NCBI GenBank assembly: GCA_002099365.1
Contig: MSED01000003.1
Coordinates: forward strand, 1 to 64,000
Reading direction: 5' to 3'
Source: Phialophora verrucosa
Taxonomy: Eukaryota > Ascomycota > Eurotiomycetes > Chaetothyriales > Herpotrichiellaceae
Length of the DNA stretch: 64,000 nt
Shown here: positions 9,804 to 21,236 of the stretch, in pieces
How positions within the stretch are numbered: the stretch's first letter is position 1
How the letters are laid out: every line of letters starts with the position of its first letter
Made by a program: the position numbers and the translations under genes
Notes under the pieces: generated by a model
The model's database searches: none
What the model saw: the letters and a program-made list of their open reading frames with translations, nothing else
Told to the model about the DNA's origin: nothing

Positions 9804-11837
9804 ATGTCAGTGTCCACCAGGATTAAGAAAGCATGTGACATATGCCATCGAAGAAAGGTAGTAGACACCCAACGCTAGAGGGAGTTTGGTTAGGTATACT
9901 GATGAACGAGTCGTTCAGATCAAATGTGACTTCAGCTCGTGCCATCAACCATGCACGAATTGCAGATTGGGAGGCCTTGAATGCAAGCCACATCAACGAA
10001 AGCGTCCCCGATACTTATCAACAAGCCACACCAGTCCACAGAGCCAGGAAGATTCTACAGAGCAGTGTGGGGATGAAGCATCGGCGCCAACGCCGCGGCG
10101 GAGTTTTCAGCCCTTTGTGGCGCGCAACCAAGCCCAAATTCCATTCGACCGGCCTGGAAGACAGTGGGGGAGCCCGGATAACGACATAGCAGCAGAGAAA
10201 CTGGGAGACCGATCTCACAGAGAAAGCATCGAATCACCTGAATATGTGGCAACGACGGAAAGCCATGTGGGCAGAAGTGACTACATTGGGAGCGACGACA
10301 TCAGATTTCGCGAGGAAATGGCGCAGGTCCAGAGTGACACTGCGCGACTATCCCAGACAGACTCTGAACTACTGAGACTACAGAACGCATTCGAGTTGCC
10401 GCGGAGGTCTGTACTCGCTACTCTCGTCGACAGCTACTTCAAGTATTGTTCTCCATGGACTCCTGTCCTGGAGCCTCCGGAGGTGGAAGAAATCCAAGCC
10501 AATGGGACCTCGCCTCTCTTACTAAACGCAATACTTCTGGCCGGTAGCAGGGTCGTATCGAGCGATAGTCTATCGGCTTTCGCCGAGGATTTCTATCGGA
10601 AAGCGAGGTTGCTATTCATCTTGGGTCACGAAAAAGACGCCCTTACCTCCATCGTCGCCGTTACATTACTTCAATGGTATAATCCGACAGGCCCAGAGCA
10701 CATCTCAACTAGTACGAGCGGGTTTTGGGTGCGCATCTCGGCTGGATTGGCGTACCAAATAGGACTACACAAGGAGCCTGCTACGCAGAAGGACAGGGCC
10801 CTCCGTCGCAGGCTATGGTGGTCAATTGTGGTAAGTGTTTATCACATCGATATACCCTTGCCGCTTGTTGAATACTGGCAGTGTCGCGACGATGTTATCT
10901 CCATAGGAACGGGGCGACCAAGGACAATCAACCTTGACGACAGCGATGTCCCCGCTCTAACCAGCCACGATTTTCCAAGTCCAGACACAAAAGCGCGCTT
11001 ATTTATGGCCTTTTCCGGTATTATTCGTCTTCTGGCAGATCTGACCGAAATATTCGGCGGAAAACTATGACCGAGAGGATACAGACCTCCCTAGAGAATG
11101 CCCTGTACCGCTGGATCAAAAGTTTGCCCGTGGAATTTCAACTTTTCCATAGGTCGCCGAAGATGCTGAGATCCTACAACTTCGAAGCGAGACAGCTCTT
11201 GATCCCCTATTTCGTGTTTCTCTTTATCTTGTCCCGACATTCTGGTTCGCGAAAGCAGTCCATTCGTATGTCATTCGTAGCGTCCTCTTTTGTGGGAGGA
11301 ATATTCGAAGATCTCCTCAACAGAGGCGAGCTCTGTCATTGCGGGCCAGTATTTACCTTTTATGCTTTTGCAGCTGGTCTCGCTCAGGTCCTGGCCCTGC
11401 GGTACCGCTCTCTCGTTTCGACCGCCGAAGAATCATTGTCCATCATCCATTCATCCCTGACGGAATTGAAGAAGAAATGGGGTTCCGCGGAGGGTGCCCT
11501 TGTGGCTTTGGCCGAGATGAAGAGGCTCACACTACGGAGCCCGAGCCTAGGTGGTGTACCCGACTTTGATGCTGGAAGGCTTGCGCCGTTTGTTGAGGAT
11601 TTTGGTCCCGAGCTATGCAGACAGTACCGGCTCTTGGAACAGCATGGTACCGCTACAGAAGCTCTTCCTCCACTACCATCGCTGCACTCAAGCTCGGTCT
11701 CCATCAATATGGTCGATGACTACCAACCATCTCATCCGCAAGATCTCGGAGCTGGGCACAGCAACCAATTCTTCAGTGATGTGGATCCTTTTGGAAGCTG
11801 GATAGACGACTTGGAACTAGGTCTGATCACTAGGTGA
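9804..11837 (+). CDS. Zn2Cys6 transcription factor with a -1 frameshift
   Basis: A fungal binuclear-cluster regulator. Exon 1 (9804-9857) reads KKACDICHRRK and joins at 9919 to IKCDFSSCH...PCTNCRLGGLEC, giving C-x2-C-x6-C-x8-C-x2-C-x6-C. A fungal-specific transcription factor domain follows (LATLVDSYFKYCSPWTPVLE, LLNAILLAGSRV, GFWVRISAGLAYQIGLHKEP, RRRLWWSIV). An in-frame 51-nt intron at 10831-10881 removes a segment and restores WSIVCRDDVISIGTGRP. The frame ends at TGA 11068-11070. The rest (TERIQTSLENALYRWIKSLP to 11837) continues one frame away, overlapping at 11067. No intron fits the junction, so one base is missing near AAAA at 11061-11064. Whole length about 640 residues. It is probably the local regulator of the acyl-CoA module. 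Either an assembly indel or a decayed gene. Confidence 0.75.
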
Positions 11838-12236
11838 AAATCTGGACTGACTGGGTGAGAGCACGTAGCTCGAGAGGAAGTTGTGTGTTAGCAACCTATG
11901 TGACGGTAATCAGGTGGTCGGAGTGCGTTCTGGCGCCCTACGCTCAATGCACAACCTCCCATACAACTTGGGATTTATTGCAGAGTGAGGAGATATAGGA
12001 TGCTTGATCCGCTTCCCAAAATAGTCCAATAACTGAACCTAGATGTCAGGCAAGAAAGGCTCAATGCAGCATCAACCGTGGATCCTACGGAATCTCAAAG
12101 CCGGTTATCCTTTCACTGGAGGATCATTCCAAGCACCGTATGTAATTTAGGTTCCTAACCATTTTAATGCCGTGTTTACTTTCAGACTACCACTACAAGC
12201 ACCACCGAGCACCGAAGCACTTGTTGTTCTTCTCTT
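11838..12236. other. Intergenic region between convergent genes
   Basis: About 400 bases separating the 3' ends of the 9.8-kb regulator and the permease. It contains no long open frame and no repeat I can see. It presumably holds both 3' untranslated regions and polyadenylation signals. Confidence 0.4.
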
Positions 12237-14171
12237 TTAGTCCAACCTTGGGCCATGGTATGACTTCCCCGCATAGAGGACCCAGTTAAGGATGGCAAAT
12301 AACGCCATAACGCCGATAACAGCAGATGTATAGTCTGCGCCAAGTTAGTCTGCAATCTCATCTGTAGACTGCAAATGTATGGCAAACTTACTCATGTTTG
12401 ACCCGCTCACAGGGACGACAACTGGAAAATCGTAGAAGATCAAGACCACGATAGCGAACGCAATGGTACAGAGGTTGACTGTCCATCCAAACGTGCTGAA
12501 TAGCTTGAATGGCCTGTTGATGGGCAAGTACATCGAAGACCGCCTTCGATACACCAAAAGAGCTGCCGGGATTGCGTACGTTGCTTGTTGCAGGATAAGG
12601 CCCGTCCCGATGAAGGCATTGAAGGCGGTCGAAGATCCAAGGAAGATGAAGCCAATGATAAAGACAATGGCATTGTTGGCCAGGAGCGCCCACACTGGAA
12701 CCTGGAGGGATGGGTGAACATGGCCAATGAATCTGGACCAGATCAAAGCTTTGTCTCGTGCGAGAGACCAGGTCAGGCGAGAGGCAGTTTGTTGAACAGC
12801 GATGAGGGCCACTGTTGCGGCTGTGAGAAGAATAGCCATGAAGATTGTGGCTGCTGTGCTGGATCGGGTCGCCTGTAGCCAGATCTCGTAGATCGGAAAT
12901 CTAACACGGATCAGCAGTGGTTCTGTGCACGGGCTACCCTGATTGTCCACTCACCCGGTAGGTGTGCTAAGCACGGCATCAAAGTCCGTAATGCAGTATG
13001 TCATTGACACCGCGAACATGAAGCTTGTGATGAAGCCAATTGTTAAAGTGCTGACGATAGCCCTCGGCACGACCTTCTCGGCCTGTTTGCATTCTTCGGC
13101 AAGATGGATTGCGCCGTCAATCCCTGCGTACATGTAGTTCGGTGATACTAAGCCCGTCAGGAAACTTATACCAGCAGGCCAGCCGCTTTCATTTACGAAA
13201 TTCGTCCAGACAAATTCGCTGGTCTGCTTTGAGGATGTTCGGGCGAGGCACGTAACGATGATCGTGACGAAACCCGTCAAGGTGACAACAACTGTTGCTG
13301 AGGTCAGCTAACTATTCGTAGATCGCAGACTGTTACTGACATGAGACATCATTGACCCACATGGTCCTTTTCAGCGAGAATATGTTATGCATGCAGACCA
13401 GAAAGTTGACGGCCTGATAAAGAAGGAAGTAATGCCAGGTTTGAGCCACGTAGTCAGGTTGGTAATGGATGACCATAGCCAGGATGACTTGCGGAACGAT
13501 GATGGCGATGCCAGCCGTAGTGGCAATCCAAGCGTAGGCATTGGTGATACCACATGCATAACTCTGTCCGTACTATCAGCGGAGACATTGCTGGGTTTGG
13601 CGAACCAGTGAACAGCGTACCAAGAACCGACTCGCCTGCGGTGGAGCTAAAATTGATGTCCAATGATACCTGCAACAGGTTATGGTCCTATTCGTCTTGA
13701 AGAAGAAGGCGACATGACGTACTGTCCTCCGGCGGTCGGGTAGACCGAAGCAAGCTCTCCCATTGTCAATCCGCTGCACCCAACCATAACGAAACAGACG
13801 ACAACACCATAAATGAGTGTCACTGAGCCACCTTGAGCAATTGTCAAAGCCAAAGTTGCTGCTACTCCAGCCCAACTGTTGCAGATATTCCAACCGACAC
13901 AGATGGTATCGAGAGGTCCGATGTCCCGCTGGGTCTCTTGCCGAAGACCCAAGGTAGAGAGCTCGACCGTTCGGAACGTCCCTTGATGCTGGGTCTCAAC
14001 TGTCATGATACGAGTGCCGCGTCAGTCACGTATATATAATGAATGGCACAGATGGAGCCGCAGAGACATCACCGGCGATAACCAAGCTGTGTGCATACCC
14101 TGTTCAAGATGGTTGAAAGGTTGGGTTCCAAACGCCTGAGTTGCAGCCTTCATTTTCTCAACAGAGCTCAT
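12237..14171 (-). CDS. APC-superfamily amino acid / GABA permease
   Basis: A membrane permease of the fungal GABA/choline type with about seven exons, reconstructed by joining conserved segments. Exon 1 (14171-14099) is MSSVEKMKAATQAFGTQPFN. Exon 2 (from 13999) carries LSTLGLRQETQRDIGPLDTI and GGSVTLIYGVVVCFVMVGCS. Then come YHWTSILAPPQASRFL, AYAWIATTAGIAIIVPQVIL, LKRTMWVNDVS, VVVTLTGFVTIIVTCLAR, SPNYMYAGIDGAIHLAEEC and IVSTLTIGFITSFMFAVSMT. Exon 6 has QTASRLTWSLARDKALIWSR, and the last exon ends AILNWVLYAGKSYHGPRLD at stop 12237. About 12 hydrophobic helices are expected. Introns are 43-98 nt. It diverges from a flavin amine oxidase at 14849, a natural uptake-plus-oxidation pair. Substrate unproven; other amines or choline are possible. 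Confidence 0.88.
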
Positions 14172-14848
14172 CTTGGGGGTCCTTTGTAATAGCAGTTGAT
14201 CAGAAGTGCAGGCTAACAGTGGGTGGGCCAAGATAGTTGACCAGATCTACCTCGAGTGCCATGACCTTCAGACGCTTTAATAGACGCATGGACGAGGACT
14301 CGAATGCAATGATGGAGAGCAGCGGAATGGGCCCGTCGACCCACCGATCCTGCACCCCGGACTTGGCTGTCTGAAAGGGGAATGTTAAATGAGTGGTCTA
14401 ACCGTGTAGGACAAGCGTGTCGGCTTATGCGCCAAGCTAAACTTTATTTCTCAGAAGAGGAAGCTCGGACGAAAGTCCACATTATTTGCCACTCAACCCA
14501 AACCAATAAAGGGCTTAGTCCGGTGATATGTCTATCAAGGTCATACATCTTGATCTGCTTCTATCGAAAAGCGTAACGGAGTCCCTTCTCTGTTGCCTAA
14601 AATGATGGAGCAGGGTTGTGGCGGAATTTTGCACAGTCGGCTCCAACGCCTATTTATTTTCACGTTTGGATCTCCTTCGTCAAGGACGAAAGCGTCTTTC
14701 TCCAACTCCCAGGAACAAGACTCCCCGGACGGCATTTGTGCGATAAATGGCAAGGAATATGCAAAGATCACGAGAAGGTTGGCATTGGACTCCGGGCACC
14801 GGGCTTCAAGCTGGCCTCCCTTCAATTGCAGTGATAGAGCCGTCACGG
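14172..14848. promoter_or_regulatory. Divergent promoter region, permease / amine oxidase
   Basis: 677 bases between the permease start (minus) and the amine oxidase start (plus). Minus-strand open frames at 14541-14846 have no coherent protein. No obvious inverted operator stands out. The region probably carries both promoters. Confidence 0.4.
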
Positions 14849-16449
14849 ATGATTCAACATCCCAAACACGTGTTCGACGTCATTGTTATCGGCGCAGGGT
14901 ACACAGGACTAACGGCAGCTAGAGATACATCAGCCACCGGTCAGCCTTCCTGAGCCTACAGCTTGCATTGGCCTTTACTTCGGCTAACCACAACGCAGGC
15001 TTGAAAACATTGCTATTAGAGGGACGCGACAGGATCGGCGGCCGAACCTGGTCATCCGAGATTGACGGGTATAACTATGAAATGGGGGGCACATGGGTTC
15101 ACTGGTTTCAGCCACATGTATATCGTGAACTGTCAAGATATGGCATGAAACACCAACTCGTGCACTCGACCGACTACAGCAAGAAGCACAACTTCTTCAC
15201 CTTCAAGACAGCATCTGGTGACAGGAACATGAGTCACGAGGAAGAGGTGAGTTGGCGCAGGTGCTATTCTTGCTTATTGGCTGACCAGATCCAGGATTCT
15301 CTTTTCGCGCGAGCGATTGAGAAGTTCGTCAATGTCGACGGTAACCTTGGTAGGACCGTGATGCCATTCCCTTTCAACGCATATTGGAATAAAGACGTGT
15401 CCAAATATGCAACCCTGTCCGTCGCAGATAGGATCGCCCAGATCAGCCACGATCTTTCCAGCGACGAGAGGCACGCTGTCGAAGCCTTTGTACTTCTTTG
15501 CAGTGGCGGAAAGACGGAAAACTCGGCATTCCTTGATTTTCTCCGTTGGTGGGCTGCTGCCAACTATAACTACAAAATGCTTCTGGACACTATCATTGTC
15601 TTCAAGCTGAAATGCGGACAGTCCGGCTTTGCAAAGCGCTTTTTCGAAGAGGCGCTGACGAGCGGCAATCTCTCATACTCTTTCAACACGCCGGTTGCCC
15701 TTATCGACTCGTCAAAAGGGGTTGTAGAAGTCCGGACCAAGGACGGCCAAATTTTCTCGGCCAAAAAGGTCATATGCACGGCGCCACTGAATGTACTTGA
15801 GAAGATCGAGTTCAATCCACCCCTGGATCAAGCGAAGCGCGAGGCGGCCGCCTTGAAGCATGTCAATCAGTGCGTCAAAGTCCACGCGGATATCGAAGAC
15901 CCAGAAATGAGATCTTGGAGCGGCGTTACTTACCCTCACAATAAACTCGTTATCGGAGTGGCGGATGGCACAACCCCAACGGGAAAAACTCATTGCGTCT
16001 TTTTCGGATGTGATGCCAACCATATGCATGCAGATGAGGACATCAATCAGACTCTGGGGGCCGTCAAAGAGTTTGGCCCCATGGAAGTTGACCGGCTGGT
16101 GAGTGCGAAGACCTTACAGGGTGTGAGACCAACAGGGCTGACAAAATTGCACTGCAGGTATTTCACAATTGGTCCAAGGATGAATTTGCCAAAGGAGCAT
16201 GGTAAGGGGACTGCCCTTCGAGTTACACCATCGTTTCTAACAGTGTCCAGGGTTTGGTACAGACCGGGTATGGAGGTACAATACCTCGAGGCCCTAAGGA
16301 AGCGGCAAGGACCCGTACTGTTTGCTAACTCTGATTGGGCTGCTGGAGGATGGAGGAGTTTTATCGACGGCGCCATTCAATCGGGGACTGAAGCCGCCTT
16401 GACAGTCCAGCAGGAGCTGCGACCTGTTTCGAGAACAAGCCGGCTATGA
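14849..16449 (+). CDS. Flavin-containing amine oxidase
   Basis: An FAD-dependent monoamine-oxidase-type enzyme that oxidises amines to aldehydes with release of ammonia and hydrogen peroxide. The exons are 14849-14939, 14999-15246, 15289-16098, 16158-16201 and 16251-16449, all with GT-AG introns, giving about 463 residues. The dinucleotide-binding motif VIGAGYTGLTAARD lies near residue 15, followed by LLLEGRDRIGGRTW and GGTWVHWFQPHVY. The tiny fourth exon reads VFHNWSKDEFAKGAW. The C-terminal FAD motif is GPVLFANSDWAAGGW then RSFIDGAIQSGTEAA. The frame is open through some introns, so a long intron-retaining frame exists, but only splicing restores the conserved motifs. It has no signal peptide and no clear SKL. 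It is divergent from the permease and followed by a regulator. Confidence 0.92.
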
Positions 16450-16809
16450 CAGACGACCGGTGGATAGTCTGAAATCTTCGATGCCGTACAAATGAAACAT
16501 TTGTACCTTTCAATGGCTATCGATATTGTACTCTTTCGCTTCACAATACAAAACATGTCTTCGCGGACGGCAGATAATAAGCCTTGGGTACGGGTTTGTG
16601 GCTGAGCGTGGCGTACAGTATCATGTGATTGTGAGGCACAGCCAAGAAAACCTCGGCCAAGACATCACCACTTCAGGCCATCCAGATTGCTCGCCTCATC
16701 ATCAAAAGCTCTCCTCAATTCCATCCCAATACCCTGACATCCCATCAGGCTCGCTGCATAAACCCCTGCCGCGAAATGCCTCTCAATCAAGACACTGTAA
16801 TGCCACTGG
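16450..16809. other. Intergenic region
   Basis: About 360 bases between the amine oxidase stop and the next regulator. I see no gene or repeat. It presumably contains the oxidase 3' end and the regulator promoter. Confidence 0.4.
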
Positions 16810-18315
16810 ATGCGCATAGATAAAATGCCCAAGGAGCTGCCCGGTGAGTTTACCACATTTCTCCAACGTGCCACAGCCACGCTGAGGGAGAAAGTAGGGT
16901 GCCACAATTGTTCGCAGCGACGCATCAAGTGCGACCAATCTCGTCCAAAATGCAACAAGTGCTTGCGCAAGGGCCTGGACTGTCCCGGCTACGGAATCCG
17001 ATATAGGTTTAATGATGGTATAGCTTCCCGTGGTAGATTTGCTGGCTGCACAACTCCCCTCGACCAGACTGCAAATAATCAAAGGCGACCCAAGCAAACA
17101 ACAGCCCCGGTTCTCCTATGGCCGGATGGCACGACGACTTCGACTGTCGAACGACTCAGTCCAGTGTCGGTATTCCGGGACTTTGAGGACATCGAACTGC
17201 TCTCAGCCGGAGACAATCACTTTGCAACGTTCCCACATGATACTACAGACGGAGTTGACCATCTCCCATTCGTGGGAGCATTCTCAGGACGCTCTTCAAA
17301 TTCGCCGCTTGAGCCCATGGTCTGCGCCTCGTGTAATTCAGTACATCAAGATGGAGCCTGCCATCATGAGATTCCACAAACCCTCCAGCTGATCGGTCCG
17401 CAATATCAAGAATTATTTGCGCACTTTTCTTCAACAATTGCACCCGTGATGGTGGTCCTGGACGGCAAATTCAACGGTTACCGTGATCTCATTCTTCCAC
17501 TTGCTTTCGAAGATCAGCTAGTCAGATCTGCAGTATGCGTCGTCGCCATGCACCACCTCGCGCATCAACGGCCGGGTTTTCAGTCTCGTGCCGAAGCCGG
17601 ATTTCAATCCATTATTTCTGAGCTTCGCTTGCGCACATCCAGTCAAGCCGATCTGGTCGACATCTCCGCCTGGACCACGATAATCATCCTGTTGACCGGC
17701 GAAACAATCACGGGCGGTACCAATTTCCCCTACTTGTTCAAGGTCCTTCAACACCTCGCAGATGCGAACACGAGAGACGGCCGAGACAGCGTGATGCACT
17801 CATTCCTGACGGAACAGACTCGCATGATGACGCTGTTTGCTCAACCTCTCCTCGGGGAGAGCTCCGGCGCTTTGAGTCTGACTGCCCGACCTGCTGCTTA
17901 CTTTGACTTCATTTCCAACGCAGCCATTTTCCACCCTCTGCTTGCGCCTCAGATCGGGATGTATAAATCTGCCATCCATATGGCCTGCAACTTATACTTG
18001 AAACGTGTCACAAGCGGTCCACCTCACCATGAGACTGTCGCGGATCTTGAACGCCTCAAAAGCCTGTGTGAACGAATCCCTCCGGCCACCCCTGGGCATC
18101 ATACTCTTGTGTGGGTGTACTTTATTGCTGCAGCCGAAAGCTCGACATTAGAACATCGCAACTTCTTTACAATGCGACTGCAAGAAGTATTCTCACGCAC
18201 CAGGTTCCATAACATTCCAACTGCGCTGGCAGCCTTGCAGGAATTTTGGAAGGTCCAATCGGAAAGAAGGTGGACCGAGGTTCTACCAGAGGTGATGCCT
18301 GTCTTTATCATTTGA
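16810..18315 (+). CDS. Zn2Cys6 transcription factor (DUF3468 / Fungal_trans_2 type)
   Basis: A single open frame of 501 codons. The binuclear zinc cluster is near residues 31-58: CHNCSQRRIKCDQSRP then KCNKCLRKGLDCPGYG, with the PGYG ending typical of the family whose C-terminal regulatory region is Fungal_trans_2. That region appears as LILPLAFEDQLVRSAVCVVA, LVDISAWTTIIILLTGETIT and IPPATPGHHTLVWVYFIAAA. Translation could also begin at the in-frame Met 6 (MPKELPG). It follows the amine oxidase in the same orientation, so it is the likely regulator of the permease/oxidase pair (inference). No frame damage. Confidence 0.92.
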   Translation: MRIDKMPKELPGEFTTFLQRATATLREKVGCHNCSQRRIKCDQSRPKCNKCLRKGLDCPGYGIRYRFNDGIASRGRFAGCTTPLDQTANNQRRPKQTTAPVLLWPDGTTTSTVERLSPVSVFRDFEDIELLSAGDNHFATFPHDTTDGVDHLPFVGAFSGRSSNSPLEPMVCASCNSVHQDGACHHEIPQTLQLIGPQYQELFAHFSSTIAPVMVVLDGKFNGYRDLILPLAFEDQLVRSAVCVVAMHHLAHQRPGFQSRAEAGFQSIISELRLRTSSQADLVDISAWTTIIILLTGETITGGTNFPYLFKVLQHLADANTRDGRDSVMHSFLTEQTRMMTLFAQPLLGESSGALSLTARPAAYFDFISNAAIFHPLLAPQIGMYKSAIHMACNLYLKRVTSGPPHHETVADLERLKSLCERIPPATPGHHTLVWVYFIAAAESSTLEHRNFFTMRLQEVFSRTRFHNIPTALAALQEFWKVQSERRWTEVLPEVMPVFII

Positions 18316-20096
18316 CACGGTCTTGTGTTGAGTTCTGGATTCGAAAGTGTATTGCACTGGCCTGATAAAGGGTTATTCTTCCAGTTCAAGGATAAGCAGA
18401 ATATCAAGGCAAGGATGCCTCAGCAATGGCATACGGTTTGCCCACCTTTTTTCAGGGCCCCGGCCCATTCCGAGACTTGCGGCAATACAGCAGGACGAAA
18501 TGTTGCTCTCCTCATCCAATGACAAGACATCTACGCCCGCCAATACAAGTTTCCTTGGTAGATCCATCTATTCCCAAACATCACCGCCCTCTTCCCCGCT
18601 CTCTTCCGGTGGTTGAAAAGATGTCTTTGAAATCAGATCTTACTGGTTGACGGCGAAAAGTTGGGTTTGGTCGCCATTCGAGCACTAGGGCCGTTCACAC
18701 TGTCCAACTTCCTGAGGTGATATCGGCCGATGTAAATCCAAGTCGGGAATGGCTGCCTCTTTCACCTGCATCCTCCTGATCGCATGGACTCAAACACGAG
18801 CCAAATCGGGAGGTACGGCTCGAATCCGAGTTGGCCGCCGAGGGGGATACGGTCGCAAAACCACATCAAATCATGCCTTTCTGTTTGACAGCCGGCAAAT
18901 CCGAGAGTTCGACCAGAAACTCTCTGTTCGGGCACCAGGAACAAGGGAAGAAAATATCGAACAGCGCTGCGAATCAGCCCTGACGGACCGCGTCTTATGC
19001 TCTCAAGCGCTGGAGCAGCCGGACAGCGATTGGGAATCGGGTGCCAGCATTGAAGGGTGCGGTGCGGTGCGTTATGGAAAAAGTCTGCAATCAAGAAAGC
19101 TGTGGCACTGCCTTCGCGCTTTGACCTCAAAACCAGTGATAGGGAAAGGTGTCAGTTCTAAAAGAGAGCCGAGCCACAATTCCAGCATGCGGTGGGTGAT
19201 CTCTACGCATCTCACCGAATGTTCTCAAAAGAAAGAGGGGTTTCCATCTCCTATCCCCCACGGGAAGTCATTCCATTCAGATGGGGCCTACATTCAGATG
19301 GGGCCTATCGTTTGTCATGTGGAGTGTATTCGCAAGCAAGTCGCACCGAACTGCAATTTTGATCAGGATATCCTTCGTCTCGTTGGGGACCATGGTACAT
19401 TTACGCAGACAAGAAGAGGGAACACTCAAGTCTCGACTTGATGTCTGCAGCTGACCTGATCGTATGCAAGGAGAGAACAGCATCGAGAAGATCCAGAAGC
19501 CCTTTCTGCATCTGCCACCTATTTTAGCATCAGAATTATACGGTCTCCACACTCGCTTAATGACCCGTATCTATGAAGATCTTACTGTATAGTTCTGGAG
19601 GGTTTTGCCTTCGAAATGTGCACAACGTCCCGGCAAGAGTTCGACTTACAGGCTCGCGAGTTCGCATTCGTCTATGGCTGGAAGGGATCTGGCGATGATC
19701 CATAAAGCAGACAGCACGGGTGACTCGGCTGTTGCTTTGGACAGTCTGAAAGTTGGAGCTCTGTGCATCAACCATGCGGACCTGTGAGACGATGTCTATC
19801 GTACCAGGTAATTGACGACCCCTCGTTGCACGTGCAACAATCGGAGGTGGGATCTCGATTGGTTGGACGCCAGAAGTGAGTCTAGAGCTAGTTGTGGCAA
19901 GCCCAGACGACGACATCATCCCACTTCCAAAGTGCCAATAGTCCGCTTGACCTTGGAATGGTCCTCAAATTGGCCCAACTAGAGTTGGTGCCTTGAAGTT
20001 CATATCCTCTTCCAGCCTCGCCTTCGTTGCTTTTCCCTTTCGCTGCCGGCACAATTCTCCCTCGCGCCGCGCGCTAATCTGATCAAACACGCCGAC
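18316..20096. other. Long intergenic region with an anonymous open frame
   Basis: About 1.8 kb without a recognised gene. The longest open frame is at 18749-19441 (plus, 230 codons). A perfect tandem duplication of the 17-mer CATTCAGATGGGGCCTA occurs at 19274-19307. The last few hundred bases form the promoter of the lactate-dehydrogenase-type gene. Confidence 0.4.
18749..19441 (+). CDS. Unassigned open reading frame (230 codons)
   Basis: Starts at ATG (MAASFTCILLIAWTQTRA) and has a short hydrophobic N-terminus, but the rest is rich in Arg, Ser and Gly with no motif. The short tandem duplication at 19274-19307 lies within it. No splice-consistent extension is evident. It may be a chance frame in moderately GC-rich DNA; confidence is low. 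Confidence 0.15.
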   Translation: MAASFTCILLIAWTQTRAKSGGTARIRVGRRGGYGRKTTSNHAFLFDSRQIREFDQKLSVRAPGTREENIEQRCESALTDRVLCSQALEQPDSDWESGASIEGCGAVRYGKSLQSRKLWHCLRALTSKPVIGKGVSSKREPSHNSSMRWVISTHLTECSQKKEGFPSPIPHGKSFHSDGAYIQMGPIVCHVECIRKQVAPNCNFDQDILRLVGDHGTFTQTRRGNTQVST

Positions 20097-21236
20097 ATGG
20101 AGCCCACACCAATGGCCCCAGAAGTAGCGACTGATAGATCGCGGATTGCGATCCTCGGCGCTGGAAGCGTGGGTTCCGCAATTGCTCTGTGCCTTATCCT
20201 GAACCCTGTTGCAAGCGAGATTCTGCTGGTTGACCCGAACACCAAGCAGCGAGACGCACAAGTTAAAGACCTCGAAGATACCACCACTTACCATGGTACT
20301 GTTGGGTTTGTTATCCTGATGCATGGTCTCAGACGGTCGAACTAATCTATCTGTAGTGGCGGCGGGGTAAGGATTCGATCCGCAACCCACAAGGAGGCCG
20401 GACAATGCGATATTGTCGTCATCAGTGCCGGTGCAAAACAGAGACATGGTACGTTCGCCCACGACCAACCTTGACTACCTTTCTGAATACGTTCATTTCC
20501 AGGCGAATCAAGGACCGATCTCCTGGGACGTAATCTGGCCATCCTCAAGTCTGCTACGGAAGATATGAAGCCGTTCCGCGAGGACACTGTCATTCTGCTC
20601 GTGGCGAATCCCGTGGATATATTGACCTACTTTTGCCAGAAGTTCTCCGGCCTACCCCAGGGCCAGATTATTGGGAGCGGGACCTTCCTCGACAGTGCCA
20701 GGCTGAGGGGCATCTTGGCCGCCAAGCTCGGCGTCGATGCCGGCAGTGTGGATGCCTATGTGCTAGGTGAACACGGAGAATCACAGATGGTATGACATTA
20801 AATGGGCAAAAGACCGGATCGGGTTCGACGAGCTGATCAGAAGCCATAGGTAGCTTGGTCTTGCGTCACCGTCGGCGCCGTGCCACTGGATCAATGTCTT
20901 CTGCCGGGAACGTCCATTGACCGCAAAGCCGTCGCGACGGAAACGAAAGACAAAGCGGCAAAGATTATCGAGGCCAAGGGTGCTACATCCTATGGCATTG
21001 GCGCCCTCAGTGCTGCCATCTGCAAGTCGATTTTATTTGACCAACGAAATGTTCGTCCGATTTCGCACTGGGTCGACGACTTGGGATGCTGCTTGAGTTT
21101 GCCCGTTGTACTTGGACGATGGGGGATCGTCAGATCGCTCAAAATACCGTTAAATCAAGAGGAAGAGAGTCTTTTGCTCAAGAGTGCCGACACCCTGAGA
21201 AAGCTGATCCAAGAAGCAGAGCAGACGCAGAAGTAG
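20097..21236 (+). CDS. L-lactate dehydrogenase-type 2-hydroxyacid dehydrogenase
   Basis: An NAD-dependent enzyme of the lactate/malate dehydrogenase family. Exon 1 starts at 20097 with ILGAGSVGSAIALCLILNP and LLVDPNTKQRDAQ. Exon 2 (20357-20448) has THKEAGQCDIVVISAGAKQR. Exon 3 (20503-20789) has LLVANPVDILTYFCQKFSG and LGEHGESQM with the catalytic His. Exon 4 (20850-21236) has GATSYGIGALSAAICKSILF and LPVVLGRWGIV. About 324 residues, the normal length. The first intron donor is uncertain: GT at 20306 keeps frame but leaves three extra residues, while the better-placed GT at 20296 does not keep frame. It starts the organic-acid module. Lactate/pyruvate specificity is suggested by the family, not proven. 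Confidence 0.9.

Noticed and set aside
11055..11075. Programmed -1 ribosomal frameshift in the transcription factor
   Set aside because: GGAAAACTATGA does not give a canonical X-XXY-YYZ slippery heptamer in the right frame, and no stable downstream structure is apparent; a one-base loss is simpler.
20296..20356. Donor GT at 20296 for the first intron of the lactate-dehydrogenase-type gene
   Set aside because: It gives the best family length but runs into a stop in exon 2; the donor at 20306 keeps the frame.
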